A DNA stretch of 64,000 nucleotides from Tupaia tana (taxonomy: Eukaryota; Chordata; Mammalia; Scandentia; Tupaiidae): assembly GCA_026018925.1 (NCBI GenBank), contig JAKSZU010000025.1, forward strand, positions 23,074,891 to 23,138,890. The letters run 5' to 3'. The stretch's first letter is position 1; each line of letters opens with the position of its first letter. The position numbers and the translations under genes are program-made. This document shows positions 1-63,085 of the stretch, one piece after another. The notes under the pieces are model-generated. The model saw only the letters and a program-made list of their open reading frames with translations, was not told the origin of the DNA and made no database searches.

Positions 1-779
1 AGGCAGAATCTACACTGGCTTTTATGACATGCCATTTGGGGGAAGAGATTGCGTGCATCTGTACATAGACGTGTGTGAACTATTGCATGTGCCAGTGAAC
101 GTCTTGAAGCACGCATACCAAGCTTTTAAGGCTGTTTATCTTTGCTATTAAAGAAGGATTGGAGAAGCGAGGACCTTTCTTTTAGTTTACACAAATCTGC
201 ATTGTTTGGATTTTTTTTAGTAACAAGCAGCTATTTTCTTAGCGCATACTCTCTCTCTCATAGATGTATATGTTTATATATATGTTTATATATATCATAA
301 ATATGTTTATATAAATATATATAAGTATATATTTCACAGAGGAAAAAGAGCAAATTCTAATTGTTCACTCAGGTGATTTTTCCAGCACCGCTGGGCCAGG
401 TGCTTGGGAGTCAGTGGCTGAACAATGCCCCAGGACTAGAGCAGTGGTGGACATGCTCCTTCCCACAGCACTGAGGTCTGCAATTCAGGTGCAGTGTGTC
501 CCTGAGAGGGACACTCAAGTGCCCAGAAGGAACCGAACAAGCTCAGAAATACAGTTGTCAGCTTTCACAGTTTTGTCGATGGGTGTTTCCCATCTCCACC
601 TCAGTGTTAGTGTGGACAGAGGCAAGGCAATTACTCTAAAATAAACCCAATCACGAATCTCTCCACACTGGAAACTCCTCTCTGTTCATTCCTGGGTGGA
701 GCACTGAGTGAGTTTCTTGTTGCTTCTGAAAGTTTACTTAAAAAAACATTTTTCTTTTGTTTGATTTTGTTTTCTGGGT

Positions 780-847
780 TTTTGTTTTTGTTTTTGTTTT
801 TGTTTTTTTCATTGCCAGAGAGTGGGTGTGCTCACCTTAAAAAAAAT

Positions 848-886
<39 letters not shown>

Positions 887-1070
887 AGAAAGCACCCCCA
901 ATAGGGTGTGGCCAGAAGACAATCCCTTCTCCATTTTTCCATCCTGTCGGGATTTGGGACACACATGTGCATATACCTGGTATGTTTTCAACCCACTGGG
1001 GCTGGGATTCAAATCGTGTCCAGCCATGTGGGATTCGGCTTTCTTAACCACTATATCACAGGGCTAGGTC
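780..1070 (-). mobile_element. Degraded antisense tRNA SINE with (GA)n
   Basis: Contains the reversed body (CAATCCCTTCTCCATTTTTC) and head (CCATGTGGGATTCGGC...ACCACTATATCAC), with an expanded GA tract at about 854-883. Confidence 0.75.
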
Positions 1071-1212
1071 TAACGTTTCTATTTTGGATGAAACGAGGAA
1101 AATAAAAGAAAAATGTTGGACATAACATTTTTAATTTAGGCAGATAAAATTTTAATCTAAATTAGACATAAAACATTACGTTCGAAGTTGATGTTGTTTA
1201 CATTAACTTAAG

Positions 1213-1444
1213 TATTCTTTAAAAGTATATTCATTTCTTCCATAAGTAAGAGAGAAAGAAACACAGAGAGAGACAGCTTCCCCAGTGGGGTCTTGACACT
1301 GGAATTCAACCCAGCCTTATCCAGCCTCAAATCATGGGCGTATGTGCCTGATACTCAGGGCCATCTCCAGACATGAACCTGCAACCTTCCTGCTTGGGTC
1401 AGCCTTGTAGAGAGTCACAGTTTCCCACTGTGCCGCCAGTCGAC
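1213..1444 (-). mobile_element. Old tRNA-type SINE, antisense
   Basis: GAGAGAAAGAAACACAGAGAG near the A/T-rich end, and a head-like end CACTGTGCCGCCAGTCGACC. More diverged than the common family; possibly the second SINE family. Confidence 0.45.
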
Positions 1445-1568
1445 CCTCAAGTCTCCAGCGTCTGACATCTGTGCAGTACTACACCGTCCTTTGCCACACA
1501 GCAGCTAGGATAGTGCCTTGCATGCAATGGGAAGGACACATTCATTAGTAGAATTAATAAGCAAGAGA

Positions 1569-1818
1569 GGGGCCAACAGGTAGTGCAGTGGTTAAGGCAC
1601 TGGACTCCCACACAGCCAACCACAGTTCGCATCCCTGACCTGGCTTGAAAATGACACCAGGTATGTGTACATACGTGCCCAAAATCCCAGGAGGAAAATG
1701 GAGGAGAAGGGATTGCAACATGGCCATTCCCCCTGGGGAATGATTTCTAATTTCCCGCTCACCGTCTCTCTGGCAAGTGCATGAACCCTATGAAAAACAC
1801 CTTAAAAAAAAAAAAAAA
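1569..1818 (+). mobile_element. Long-form SINE
   Basis: Head GGGCCAACAGGTAGTGCAGT, body GGAGGAGAAGGGATTGCAAC, poly(A) end. Confidence 0.85.
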
Positions 1819-2729
1819 GTGAGAAAGAGATGAAGAATGAACTCAGACTTTAGAAGTTTACAAGACTCCAACAGTGACACCACAAAACATGCTCGTTTGG
1901 GCTTACATGTGATCAGCTTACAGGTTTATGGGAGGGTCACACAAAGGGAGGCATCAATACCTCAAAGCAGTTGCGTTTCCATGGCAGGAAAGCCCTTATT
2001 AAGACATTGGGTTGCCTTTTCATCAGGAGTTAAGGGGAGCAGGGGACTGTGGACTCTGGCTCGAGTGACCAGCAAAGCTGAGTCCCTTTGCTGCCTTGTC
2101 ACTCCAGACAAGTGACGTCACATCTCCAGACCTGGATCTCGTCTGAAAAAACTGGTACCTAATGATCCAGGTAGCTGCCTCCCAGCACCACAGCAGTGAA
2201 ATGACATGATTCGCACAAGACAGTCACCCCAATATCCGGCATGTTGTGAGTCTTCAATGAAAGTTGCCTTACTCTTTTTCCTGTCTTTAGAGCCCAGTGA
2301 GAAAAACTGGAGCCAAAAGATGGTCAGAAAACATCTCAAAATACGATCCTTTCCCCAACTTTTTAGAGCAGCACCTAGGAACTATTTTTGAGATAAAACA
2401 CATTCTTCCTCAGACAGCCTTACAGGGAAAAAGTCTCTCTGGAAGTTACAGTGGCCCCGAGTTGGTGGTGAGTTACACCGAGTAAAGGACTCTCCTGAGG
2501 CGCTCTCAGCTATATAAGGCACCTCCTCTCCCCCAGGGTACCAGGCTGTCATTTAGTGCCAGAGAAAAAGCTATTTACAGAGTGACATCGTGGCATTCCC
2601 AGAGGGTTTCATTTCCCTCCCTGCAAGGTGGCATATTTCAAGGCACTGCAGGATCAACCGTGTCAATAACTCAGGTGACTTAATTGGCTTTTCCCTCTTC
2701 TTTCGAAGGCCATGTCGATCCCACAGTAA

Positions 2730-54609
<51,880 letters not shown>

Positions 54610-54967
54610 ACTGTGCACCCCAGGTCTCTCCAGAGGAGAGGGAATCCTTTCAACAGCCGTGTTGGGAAGCTGAGGCCAGGGCATTACTCTGATAAACACT
54701 TTACATGTTTTGTCAACTGGATGCGAATTTTGCACTTGGTGTCATTGTTTTCTTTTTCTTCTTTTTTTTTTTTAATCAAATTACAACAAGGAAGTACGCA
54801 GATAGCGGTCATAAACACAGAACCTCTGGATCACAGGGGCCCAGTGGGAGGTTTACTGGTCACTGCAGGCTTTCGTCCCGAGTGGTGGTACTGGGAGTCA
54901 GAGTTTGCCCTCTGACATATCTGGGTTTTTATACACTGAGATGTGTTTTAAGAATCTTTGTCCTTTT

Positions 54968-55230
54968 GGGACCAGCAGTTGGCATAATGGCTATGTTGCT
55001 GGACTCCCATGTAGTTGAATGCAGTTCCAGTCCTGGACCCAGTGGCTTAAACTTATGCCGGGTGTGCGTGCATGTGTGCCCAAAATCCCGGGAGGAGAAT
55101 GGAAGAGAAGGGATTGTGGCGTGGCCATTCCCCCTCAGGGGGGTGATTTCTTGCTTTCTGTCTCTCTGTCTCTCTCTGTCTTTCTGGCGAGCGCACATGC
55201 CCTATAGCAAAAACCTCTCCAAAAAAAAAG
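54968..55230 (+). mobile_element. Long-form SINE within the SEL1L3 3'UTR
   Basis: Head GGGACCAGCAGTTGGCATAA, tail CCCTATAGCAAAAACCTCTC. Target duplication AAGAATCTT(T/A)GTCCTTT on both sides. Confidence 0.93.
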
Positions 55231-55840
55231 AAGAATCTTAGTCCTTTCATTGGTTCATTTTATTTTAACAGAGAACAGAAAATTATACCTTCTCTGTAAG
55301 ATGTACTAATTTGGAACCTGTGTTTGCCACAGCCCGGCTCTTCCAAACTCACTGAGAGATGTTCTCGGACTCCCAAGGTACAGTGTAAGGCACTTGGGAA
55401 TTGTTTGTGGCTGGACATGCAGGGAGGGTGAAGGCTACGTGAATCGGTTTACATTTTTCTCCCTAAACTTTTCTAGGGTCCTTGTGCTTCCAAATTATTG
55501 AATGATATGGTTGGGTATCTTTTACATTTCACTTGCAATCCATAAAATAACATTTAGAAAATTCTTAGTATTTAAGTGTCGTCTTCTCCACAAATTCCCC
55601 ATTAGAATAGACTGGCAGCCGTGGCATATGCAGAAACAAGCCTTTAGCTCTTAGTCTCATCCGCACCCCTTATGCCTGCGTGAGTCTGTGTAGGGGTGTG
55701 TGTGCGTGCGTGTGCGTGTACATGGAACAGGGAGAGGGAGAGCGAGATGTCTGTGTCCTATATGCTGCTAAGGTAGTCCATAATCAGTAACACAATATCG
55801 TGGGTCCAAACTACTTTGCACTACTTTAATTACAGTAGTA

Positions 55841-55846
55841 AATAAA
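55841..55846 (+). terminator. SEL1L3: Poly(A) signal AATAAA of SEL1L3
   Basis: The canonical hexamer is followed by a T-rich stretch and a GT-containing stretch (TTTTTGTACAGTTGACTG), about 1.2 kb after the stop codon. No earlier hexamer in the UTR has as good a downstream context. Confidence 0.65.
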
Positions 55847-55869
55847 ATTATTTTTGTACAGTTGACTGC

Positions 55870-57000
55870 TGGAAAGTGGCTTTTTTATTTTTCCTCATTA
55901 CTGTTGTCACCATCCAAAGTCCTAGAGTCCGTGGATTCTGCTCAAGGAGGCAAAAATAGTCCCCCCAGAGAAGCAGGATTATTTCTGGTAACCCATTAAC
56001 GTTTGTGGATGTCGGTGGCAGGAGGCCTCTCTCCAGGAATCCTGAGCTCAGGGTCTGGCCCCGTGATGTCTGCCCAGTATCAGACATTGGTGCAGGTTTC
56101 TTACTCTTCTGAGGCTGGGCTTTACATTCATTCTGGTTTTTTTCTAGGTAGGCTGCTCTTGTTTTAGCAAAAGTTGTTCTTCCTGTTTGCAAAAGAGTCA
56201 CCCTTTGGAGTTGGAAAGTCCGGGATTCAACTTCTGGTTCCAGAAGTGCCAGCCCAGTAACCCTGAGCCTTCCACTCCTGTGCTATAAATAAGGGCAATA
56301 AAATCCACCTCATGGGCTGTTCATGAAGCTTCAACGAGATAATGTTGTAAGGCCCACGGGACTCGGCCGTGGTTTGGTTGTTATTTTTATTAGAGGATCT
56401 AAGAGGCCGGATAGTGCACTTTGCCTGCATCCTCAGTCACGGTGGATGTGCCTGTTCACTAGCGATGGCCACACAGGCTGCTGACGGCTCACGGCCACAC
56501 CCCTCACTGGGGACTGCCCTCAGTCGTTGGGATCTGCCCAAATGTGCCCTCCAAGTACAGCCAGTGGCAAATGGCTCACTGACACAGACAGCAGGGAATC
56601 TCAGTGACCTTGAGTCATGGGTTGGCTGTTGCTGAGGGTCGTCTTGTGCATCGCCAGATGTTAAACAGCATCCCCAGCCTTCACCCCCTGGTGTCTGTAA
56701 TGCCCACTACCCCCTCAGCCCACCCTTCAGTTGTGACGACTAAGAATGTCTCCCAACACTGCTGAATGTTCCCTTGGGAGCTAAATCACAGCCCCTTCAC
56801 CTTGAAAATGACTGATGTAAGAAAATGAAGGGTTTTTTTCTCAATCTGGAACAGCCCTGAAGGGTCTCTTAGCTCCAGAACTCCACCTCATTATAATCCA
56901 AGTTCCCACTCTGCCCAATCCTGCTTTTCTCACATTCTTGTAAGATTTCCTAACACTGATTCCCATAAACCTTCACTCCAAACGCTGTACCTTAATTTCC
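55870..57000. other. Downstream flank, mostly unrecognised, one MIR
   Basis: A MIR-like stretch lies around 56190-56340 (AGTCCGGGATTCAACTTCTG). Nothing else identified. Confidence 0.4.
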
Positions 57001-57009
57001 AAGAAATTT

Positions 57010-57400
57010 GTGTGCTCAGGCTGCCAGACAAAGTACTACCTACCGAGTGGCTTAAACAACAGAAATGTATTTCCTCACAGTTCTGGAGGCTGGAAGTCCA
57101 AGGTCGAGGTACCAGCAGTGCTGATTTCTTCTGAGTCTTCTCTACTAGGCTTGTAGAGGGTCATCTTCCCCTGGCGTCTTCAAGTGGTCTCCTTCAATGT
57201 GTGTCTGAGTTCTTAACCTCTTTATCTGGTAAGGACACCAGTCCTGTTGGGTTGGAGTCCATGCATATGGCCTCGCTTAACCTTAGTTAACTCTTTAAAG
57301 GCCCTATCTTCAAAGACAATCACATTTTGAGGTATGAGGAGTTCAAAGTTTAATATATAAACTTAATGGAGGACACATTCAGCCCCTAACACTATGTGAG
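57010..57400 (-). mobile_element. MaLR-type LTR, antisense
   Basis: GTGGCTTAAACAACAGAAAT, CACAGTTCTGGAGGCTGGAA and GGTAAGGACACCAGTCCTGT follow the reverse of an MLT1-class LTR. Solo LTR, no viral genes. Confidence 0.75.
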
Positions 57401-58134
57401 ACTCCATGGGATGCTGGTTCAGGTCCAGAACATGGACTCATGAGAGTCATCCTGTCCTGAGATGGTTATCAGAACATGGCTTATCTCTTAAGGAGGCCAG
57501 AAAGTGTTCACATGGCTCCAGAGTTAAACCAGGTAAGCTGCTAGGACTATCATGATCATAGGGCCATGTGGAGAGGCCAGCTGGGTCCTCACAGCTAACC
57601 CGGTACTTGTGTATATTGGAGTCATGGCCAATGCATGTCTCATCTTGGACTTCTGCTCTCTGAGGAGCTCTCAAGGTCCCAGTCTAGCTCATACCTTCTT
57701 AAGCTTTGACCTTTCTCCTCTCTCCTAAAGGTCTAAACTCAGTTCCCACAAGGCTGATGTTCATGGTGGCTCATACAGAACCCTGCATAGTGAAGGACAC
57801 ATTGGGAGGGAGAAGAAAAAAGGGAAGGAGAGGATGGAGTGTACAGGCGACACTCAGTTACTTTCCTAGGGTCCCCTCCACTTAGGGCCCTTTTATGCCA
57901 TCGAATGTAGACCATACTTAGTCTGGAGAGTTTTGGACTGTAAAACAAATCTATTGCATAGATGTAATTTTTTTTTTTTTTTTTTTTAGTGCTTGGCTCA
58001 CCCATTATTTTTAAACATTTGAATTAGCTGCCAACATCTTAAAAATTGAGGGTTTGGAGCTCTTCCTAAAAAGCATAAAGATGTAAAAATTGACCTTTCA
58101 TTGCTACAAGACAAAAATTAACTGAGGCTGAGTT

Positions 58135-58372
58135 TTTACATTTTTATTTTCCAGAGGGAGCTCTCACTCACTAGAGAGAAACAGAGAAGGAGGGAGAAAG
58201 CACTTCTAAACAGAGAAGCTACAATCCTACGTCTCCATCCGGTCCAGAATTGGGGTATCCATGTACGTGCACTCAGTGTAGTTTTCAAACTATTAGTGCT
58301 GGGATTTAAACTGAGTTGTCAGCTATGTGGGACCCAGCATTCCTGACCACTAGACCTGGGCCTTCTGTTTTT
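58135..58372 (-). mobile_element. Old tRNA SINE, antisense
   Basis: TAGAGAGAAACAGAGAAGGA to TGACCACTAGACCTGGGCC. Confidence 0.5.
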
Positions 58373-58477
58373 AGATAGAGCCCCAGTCTCACCATTTTCT
58401 GTGAGAAACCATATAAACCACATATTCCTTTATGCAGGTATTTGAGTTTGCAGTACTGCTTTGAAATACTTCCTGTT

Positions 58478-58612
58478 CTTTTTTTCTTTAAGATTTATTT
58501 ATTATTTTATTTAATTTGTTATTATATATTATTAAGCCACCAGATCCAGGACTTGAACTGTGGTTGGCCATGTGGAAGTCCAGTGCCTTAACTACCATGC
58601 CACCTGCTGACC
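58478..58612 (-). mobile_element. Short-form SINE, antisense
   Basis: AAGATTTATTTATTATTTTA to CATGCCACCTGCTGACCCC. Confidence 0.82.
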
Positions 58613-58618
58613 CCTCTG

Positions 58619-58620
<2 letters not shown>

Positions 58621-58694
<74 letters not shown>
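58621..58694 (+). repeat. (CT)n followed by T43
   Basis: A CT dinucleotide run, then 43 T, the reversed poly(A) of the next SINE. Confidence 0.92.
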
Positions 58695-58695
<1 letters not shown>

Positions 58696-58932
58696 AGAGA
58701 TTTTTGCTCTGGGGAACATGTGCTTGCCAGAGAGACAAAGAGAGACAGAAAGTGAGAAATCAGCCCCTGGGGGAATGGCCACATTGTAACCTCTTCTCGA
58801 TTTTCCTCTTGGGATCTTGGACACGCATGCACACACACCTGGTGTGACTTTTAAGCCGCCAAGTCCGGGACTCGACTGCAGTCGACTATGTGGGAGTCCA
58901 GCAGGGCAACCATTACGCCATCTGTTGGTCCC
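58695..58932 (-). mobile_element. Long-form SINE, antisense
   Basis: GAGAGATTTTTGCTCTGGGG to ACGCCATCTGTTGGTCCC. Confidence 0.9.
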
Positions 58933-59148
58933 TGTTCTCTATTTTTAATAGCTTCATTTGGGCAAATCTAAAAGGTATCCCCAAATTTCTCTACTAAATT
59001 ATTGGCACACATCTGGGAGCTGGGTAAGTGTAGGCTTCCTTTCCACTCTTTGATGGAACGAGATAACAAGTGCTGAGTCATTTGGAGTCCCAGTAGAGTG
59101 TCCAAACAACAGGACAAAATATCAATGAAAAAAAATGAATAGTTTTTA

Positions 59149-59415
59149 GGCCAGCCAGGGGGCATGGTGGTTAAGGCACTGGATCCCACATGACCAACTG
59201 CATGGGCTGAATCCCTGACCCAATAGCTTGAAAAACACATCAGGCATGTGTGCACACATACCCCAAATCCTATGAGGAGAATGGAAAAGAAGAGATTATG
59301 AAGTGGCCATCTCCCACTTCCCAGCGGAGGAGTGCTTTCTTCTCACTTTCTTTCTCTCTCTCTCCCTCTCTACCTCTCTCTGGTGAGTGCATGCACCCTA
59401 TTGAAAAAAAAAAAA
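59149..59415 (+). mobile_element. Long-form SINE
   Basis: GGCCAGCCAGGGGGCATGGT to GCATGCACCCTATTG plus poly(A). Confidence 0.85.
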
Positions 59416-59459
59416 TTACTAGTGTTGTCCTACACTGCAGTAACTAACTAGAAAATGAA

Positions 59460-59620
59460 GGGTGTGTTGGTTAAGGTGCTGGACTCCTGCTCGGTGGACT
59501 GCAGTTTGAGTCCTGGACCTGAAGGCTTGCTTTCCCACTCACTCTCTTTCTCACTCTTTCTTTGTCTCTCTGGTCAAACTGAATGATAATAATAAATAAA
59601 TAATTCTAAAACAAAGAAAG
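59460..59620 (+). mobile_element. Short-form SINE, head truncated
   Basis: GGTTAAGGTGCTGGACTCCT and CTCTGGTCAAACTGAATGAT. Confidence 0.82.
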
Positions 59621-59792
59621 TTAAATATTAAGAAATACTAAATGTAAAGAAGGTTTTATTTATAAAAGCAACATAATTATAAAGCATTTAGTAATTTACC
59701 AAACAATGAACTTACTATTAGATACTTGCCAAGAAAAAATTTGAATTTTATTAAAAAGAAGATACGTATTGAACATACAAAAATCTGATATC

Positions 59793-59905
59793 TGCAATGC
59801 TCCAGAATCCAAAATGTCTTAAGAACCAACTTAAGTGCCACAGCAGAAAAGTTCATACTCAACCTTATGTGATGGGCTGCGGTCAAAATGCTGCAATACA
59901 AAAAT
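59793..59905. mobile_element. Tigger/MER44-like fragment
   Basis: ATGCTCCAGAATCCAAAATG and CTTATGTGATGGGCTGCGGT parallel 44400-44525. Confidence 0.5.
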
Positions 59906-59934
59906 ATTGTATTAAGTTATCTTCAGTGGCTAAC

Positions 59935-60160
59935 TGTACCCTAGTAATTAAGGAAGCCATATCTCACATGGCTGACTGTGGTTCAAATCTCAGCCCTATT
60001 GACTTGAAAAACTGCTAGGGGTGTGTGTGTGTATTTATGCTCCAAATCCTGACAGGATAGAGAAATGTGAGAAAAGAGAGTGTGGTGTGACCCAATCCAG
60101 GGGGTACTTTCTCCCTCTTCCTCTCTCTTTCTGTCTCTGTTTCTTTCTGGCAAGTAAATA
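59935..60160 (+). mobile_element. Long-form SINE, degraded
   Basis: CACATGGCTGACTGTGGTTC and GGGGTGTGTGTGTGTATTTA; tail TTTCTGGCAAGTAAATATAT. Confidence 0.7.
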
Positions 60161-60255
60161 TATATATATAATATATAATATATATATATATTTAAATATA
60201 TATATATTTACTCATTCCATTTAAACAATTTAAATAAATAAATATATACTAAACA

Positions 60256-60304
<49 letters not shown>
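60152..60304 (+). repeat. (TA)n arrays with a flanking 27-bp direct repeat
   Basis: Two TA tracts. A 27-bp block beginning TCATTCCATTTAAACAATTT occurs at 60212-60238 and again at 60310-60336. Confidence 0.9.
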
Positions 60305-60310
<6 letters not shown>

Positions 60311-60339
60311 CATTCCATTTAAACAATTTAAATAAAATT

Positions 60340-60570
60340 CAGAAACGAAACTAATCTATAGTAATGGAAGGCTGATCAGTGATTTCCTGGGCCAGGTCAG
60401 GGTCAGGTAAAAACGGGAGAGAAAGAAGCTTCTTAGTTTTCTGGAAGTTAGGAATATATTCATTATCTTGTTATGGTGATGGTTTCACAGCTGCGTTATT
60501 TAAATATGTACAGTTTATTGTAGGTCAATTGTACCTCAGTAAAGCTGTAAAATTGTATTTTTAATTTTCT
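60340..60570 (+). mobile_element. L1 3'-end fragment
   Basis: GATCAGTGATTTCCTGGGCC, GTTATGGTGATGGTTTCACA and CAATTGTACCTCAGTAAAGC are typical of old L1 3' UTR ends. Confidence 0.75.
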
Positions 60571-61551
60571 TGTTTAAGTTTACTTTGTTTATAATAGTTT
60601 GTGAAGCTTCAGGGCTGATGAAACAACTATTTCACTTACTTGGAGGGACAAGAAAAACCAATATAAAAGGTTAAATAAAAGCACACGTGTTAAACAAGAT
60701 GAAATGGAGGATAAAGCTTGCAAATATTAAAGCAATGTAATTTCATTTCCCTTGTAGCTCATGTTCTTTTGCAGTCTTCTCCCTGAAGGAGAAAGCCCTG
60801 AAGCTTATAACCCAAGAATGAAGAAAGCAGGTATTTGATTCACCAACAGGATAATGAGTTTGCAAACTAAGCCTGGTGAAGAGAAGGGATTTCCCACCTT
60901 TCTTTAGTCTACCAATCCACAGATTCATGGATCATTCATAATTTTTCTACCAGTAGTGAAGGGACAGTATCCCTTCCACTTGCATCAGCTAGTACAATGA
61001 TTGAAAGAGAAAGAGAAATAAGATAGTGGGGAAAAGAAAGAAAAGCGTCTAAAGGAAGAGAATGCATGCTAGTGTTCTCTCTCTCTCTCCCTCCTCTCTC
61101 TCTTTTTTTGCATAGTATGGATAATGTGGACATCTTGTCCTCATTTCTCATTCCCTTTAGAAAGAGTGATCTTGGAGCTTAAACACAAGGGACCTAAGAA
61201 CATAGAGACACCTGTCTTTCTTCCATTGGAAGGCACCTTTACTGTCACATCCAGACCTGGGGCTCAACTTAAATGGGTGTGCCTACATGCTGTAGATAAA
61301 AGGAAAAGCCCGAGTTTGGCTTCCCTGGGTCTTCCTGGCTTTTTTTGTGTGGTATGAGGGTTTCCAGAGATGTGCATGTGCCCTGAGGAAGAGATGTGGA
61401 AAGTAGCTGAAGGAGCTTGCTGAAGGAGCAAGATGCTAGCAGGGCTGCAGCTATGGAATCTTTAAACACCAAGCAAAGCCAGCAGTGAGGCCATCAGTGA
61501 GAGGAAGTTGGTGAGGTGCCCGGAAACAAAGCTCAAACCAAGGGAAGGCAC

Positions 61552-61935
61552 CTGCTACGGTTTGAGTGTCCCCCAAAATGCATGTGCTGAGAGTTGGTTG
61601 TGATGGGATTGAGAGGGTGGAAACCTAATTTGATGATGGTGATGAAAGGTAGGGCCCTTGGAATGAGATTGGGAATAAGATCATCAGGGTGGGGCCCCCA
61701 TACTTGACTCCTAGTGGGTTTATAAGGAGAGAGGATAGGACAGACGGTGGTGGGCACAGCAGCTCTGCCCCGCTCTTGCCTTCATGATAAGGTGCCTCAG
61801 GGCTCAGAAACACCCCCACTAGATATGGTCCCTAAACCTTGGACTCCAAACTGTGAACTGAATAAACCTCTGCTTTTATAAATTATCCAGTGTCAGGTAT
61901 TTTCTGTTATTTGCGAAAGAACAGACTAGAACAGG
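61552..61935 (+). mobile_element. MaLR-type solo LTR
   Basis: GGTTTGAGTGTCCCCCAAAA, GTAGGGCCCTTGGAATGAGA, CTGTGAACTGAATAAACCTC and TTATCCAGTGTCAGGTATTT are in LTR order. No viral coding region. Confidence 0.8.
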
Positions 61936-62060
61936 ACCACATGTTCACTGATAACGGATGTCACATTAACATCAGAGACTGGCCCGATGACTAGTGGACA
62001 AGACATACGTTCCCACAGGGAGCTAGCCAGCTCTTGCATTAAACCAGCTTATGGAGAAAT

Positions 62061-62112
62061 TTTATGTGTGTGTGTGTGTGTGTGCGTGTGCGCGCGCATG
62101 CGTGTGTGCACA
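62061..62112 (+). repeat. (TG)n/(CG) microsatellite
   Basis: TG repeats run into GTGCGCGCGCATGCG, which could adopt Z-DNA. Confidence 0.85.
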
Positions 62113-62904
62113 CGCATGTGGGTGAGTATGTAGGTGTGTTATGGGGATTCTGAGAGAGTAAGCATTTTACCTAAAGAGACAACATGGCCCAGACTGTCAG
62201 TTTATTAACATTGTACTAAATGGTTTTCTTATTCCACTCTCATAGCCATCCTCATCAGTCCTTGAGATGCACCCTCAAAAGAAAAATTATATTTAGACGA
62301 GGAAAATGCCTTACAAATGCGCACTGACTACAGCATAAATGGATTTGCAACCTCAGTACCAAGAAAATGCAGCAACTGTCCCAAGGCCTTCAGTGATCAC
62401 GGCCAATGAGCTACAGCCATTACGTGCAAGACAGTCACCAAGGTAGAGGTTGTCCTGCACAAAGGCAGGATTGGGGCCAGGCAGGTAGGGGGATGGGCAG
62501 GTGTGGAGAGCTGACTTCACAATTGTGGAGGTGTGGATGGAGGTGCTCATGGGGCCTCAGGGAATAGGAGCAGAGGGCTTCTATTTATAAGGAGCGTGGG
62601 GTGGGGGGGCTTGCTCTGGCCCTCCAGGTAGCAGGGCCACGGTATTCAACCGGGAGATTTTGTTTTTATTACTTTTCCTGTTTAGACCTCTTTGCTATAG
62701 TCCTAGGCAGGAAAGGTGAAGTTCCTGCAAAGTATTATTGTAAGAACACACTGTAACTCTGGTAAACGTTCTGTTGTGACTGTTAACAAAGAAAATATAA
62801 ACCACAAGAGCTCAGAAAAGGCAAGCTCTCGGCAGGCCTGGACTTGCCTTTGGAAACTCGATGAGGATAGAGCCAGACAATGCGGCCACCCAAAGTGAGT
62901 CGAT

Positions 62905-63085
62905 TTCTCAATGGGTCAGGCGCTGTCTGCAAGCCAAGGAGAGAGGCCTGTAAAGAAACCAGACCTGACAAAACAACACCTTGATCTGGGACTTCCACTC
63001 TCCAGAACTGTGAGAAAATAAATAGTTGCTTAAGCGCTGCATCATGTGGTAGCTTGGTTTGGCAGCCTGCGCTAACTAATACAAA
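62905..63085 (+). mobile_element. MaLR-type LTR fragment
   Basis: AGGCCTGTAAAGAAACCAGA, CACCTTGATCTGGGACTTCC and CTCCAGAACTGTGAGAAAAT. Confidence 0.75.

Larger units (their letters stand above)
54610..55865 (+). other. SEL1L3: SEL1L3 3' untranslated region
   Basis: The sequence from the stop codon to about 20 bases past the AATAAA at 55841 is taken as the 3'UTR. It contains a sense long-form SINE (54968-55230), so in this species the mature mRNA should carry that repeat. The exact cleavage point is inferred. Confidence 0.7.

Noticed and set aside
2..148. A 49-codon open stretch at the window's left edge without a start codon.
   Set aside because: It does not match SEL1L3 as I recall it, has no convincing splice sites, and 49 open codons can arise by chance.
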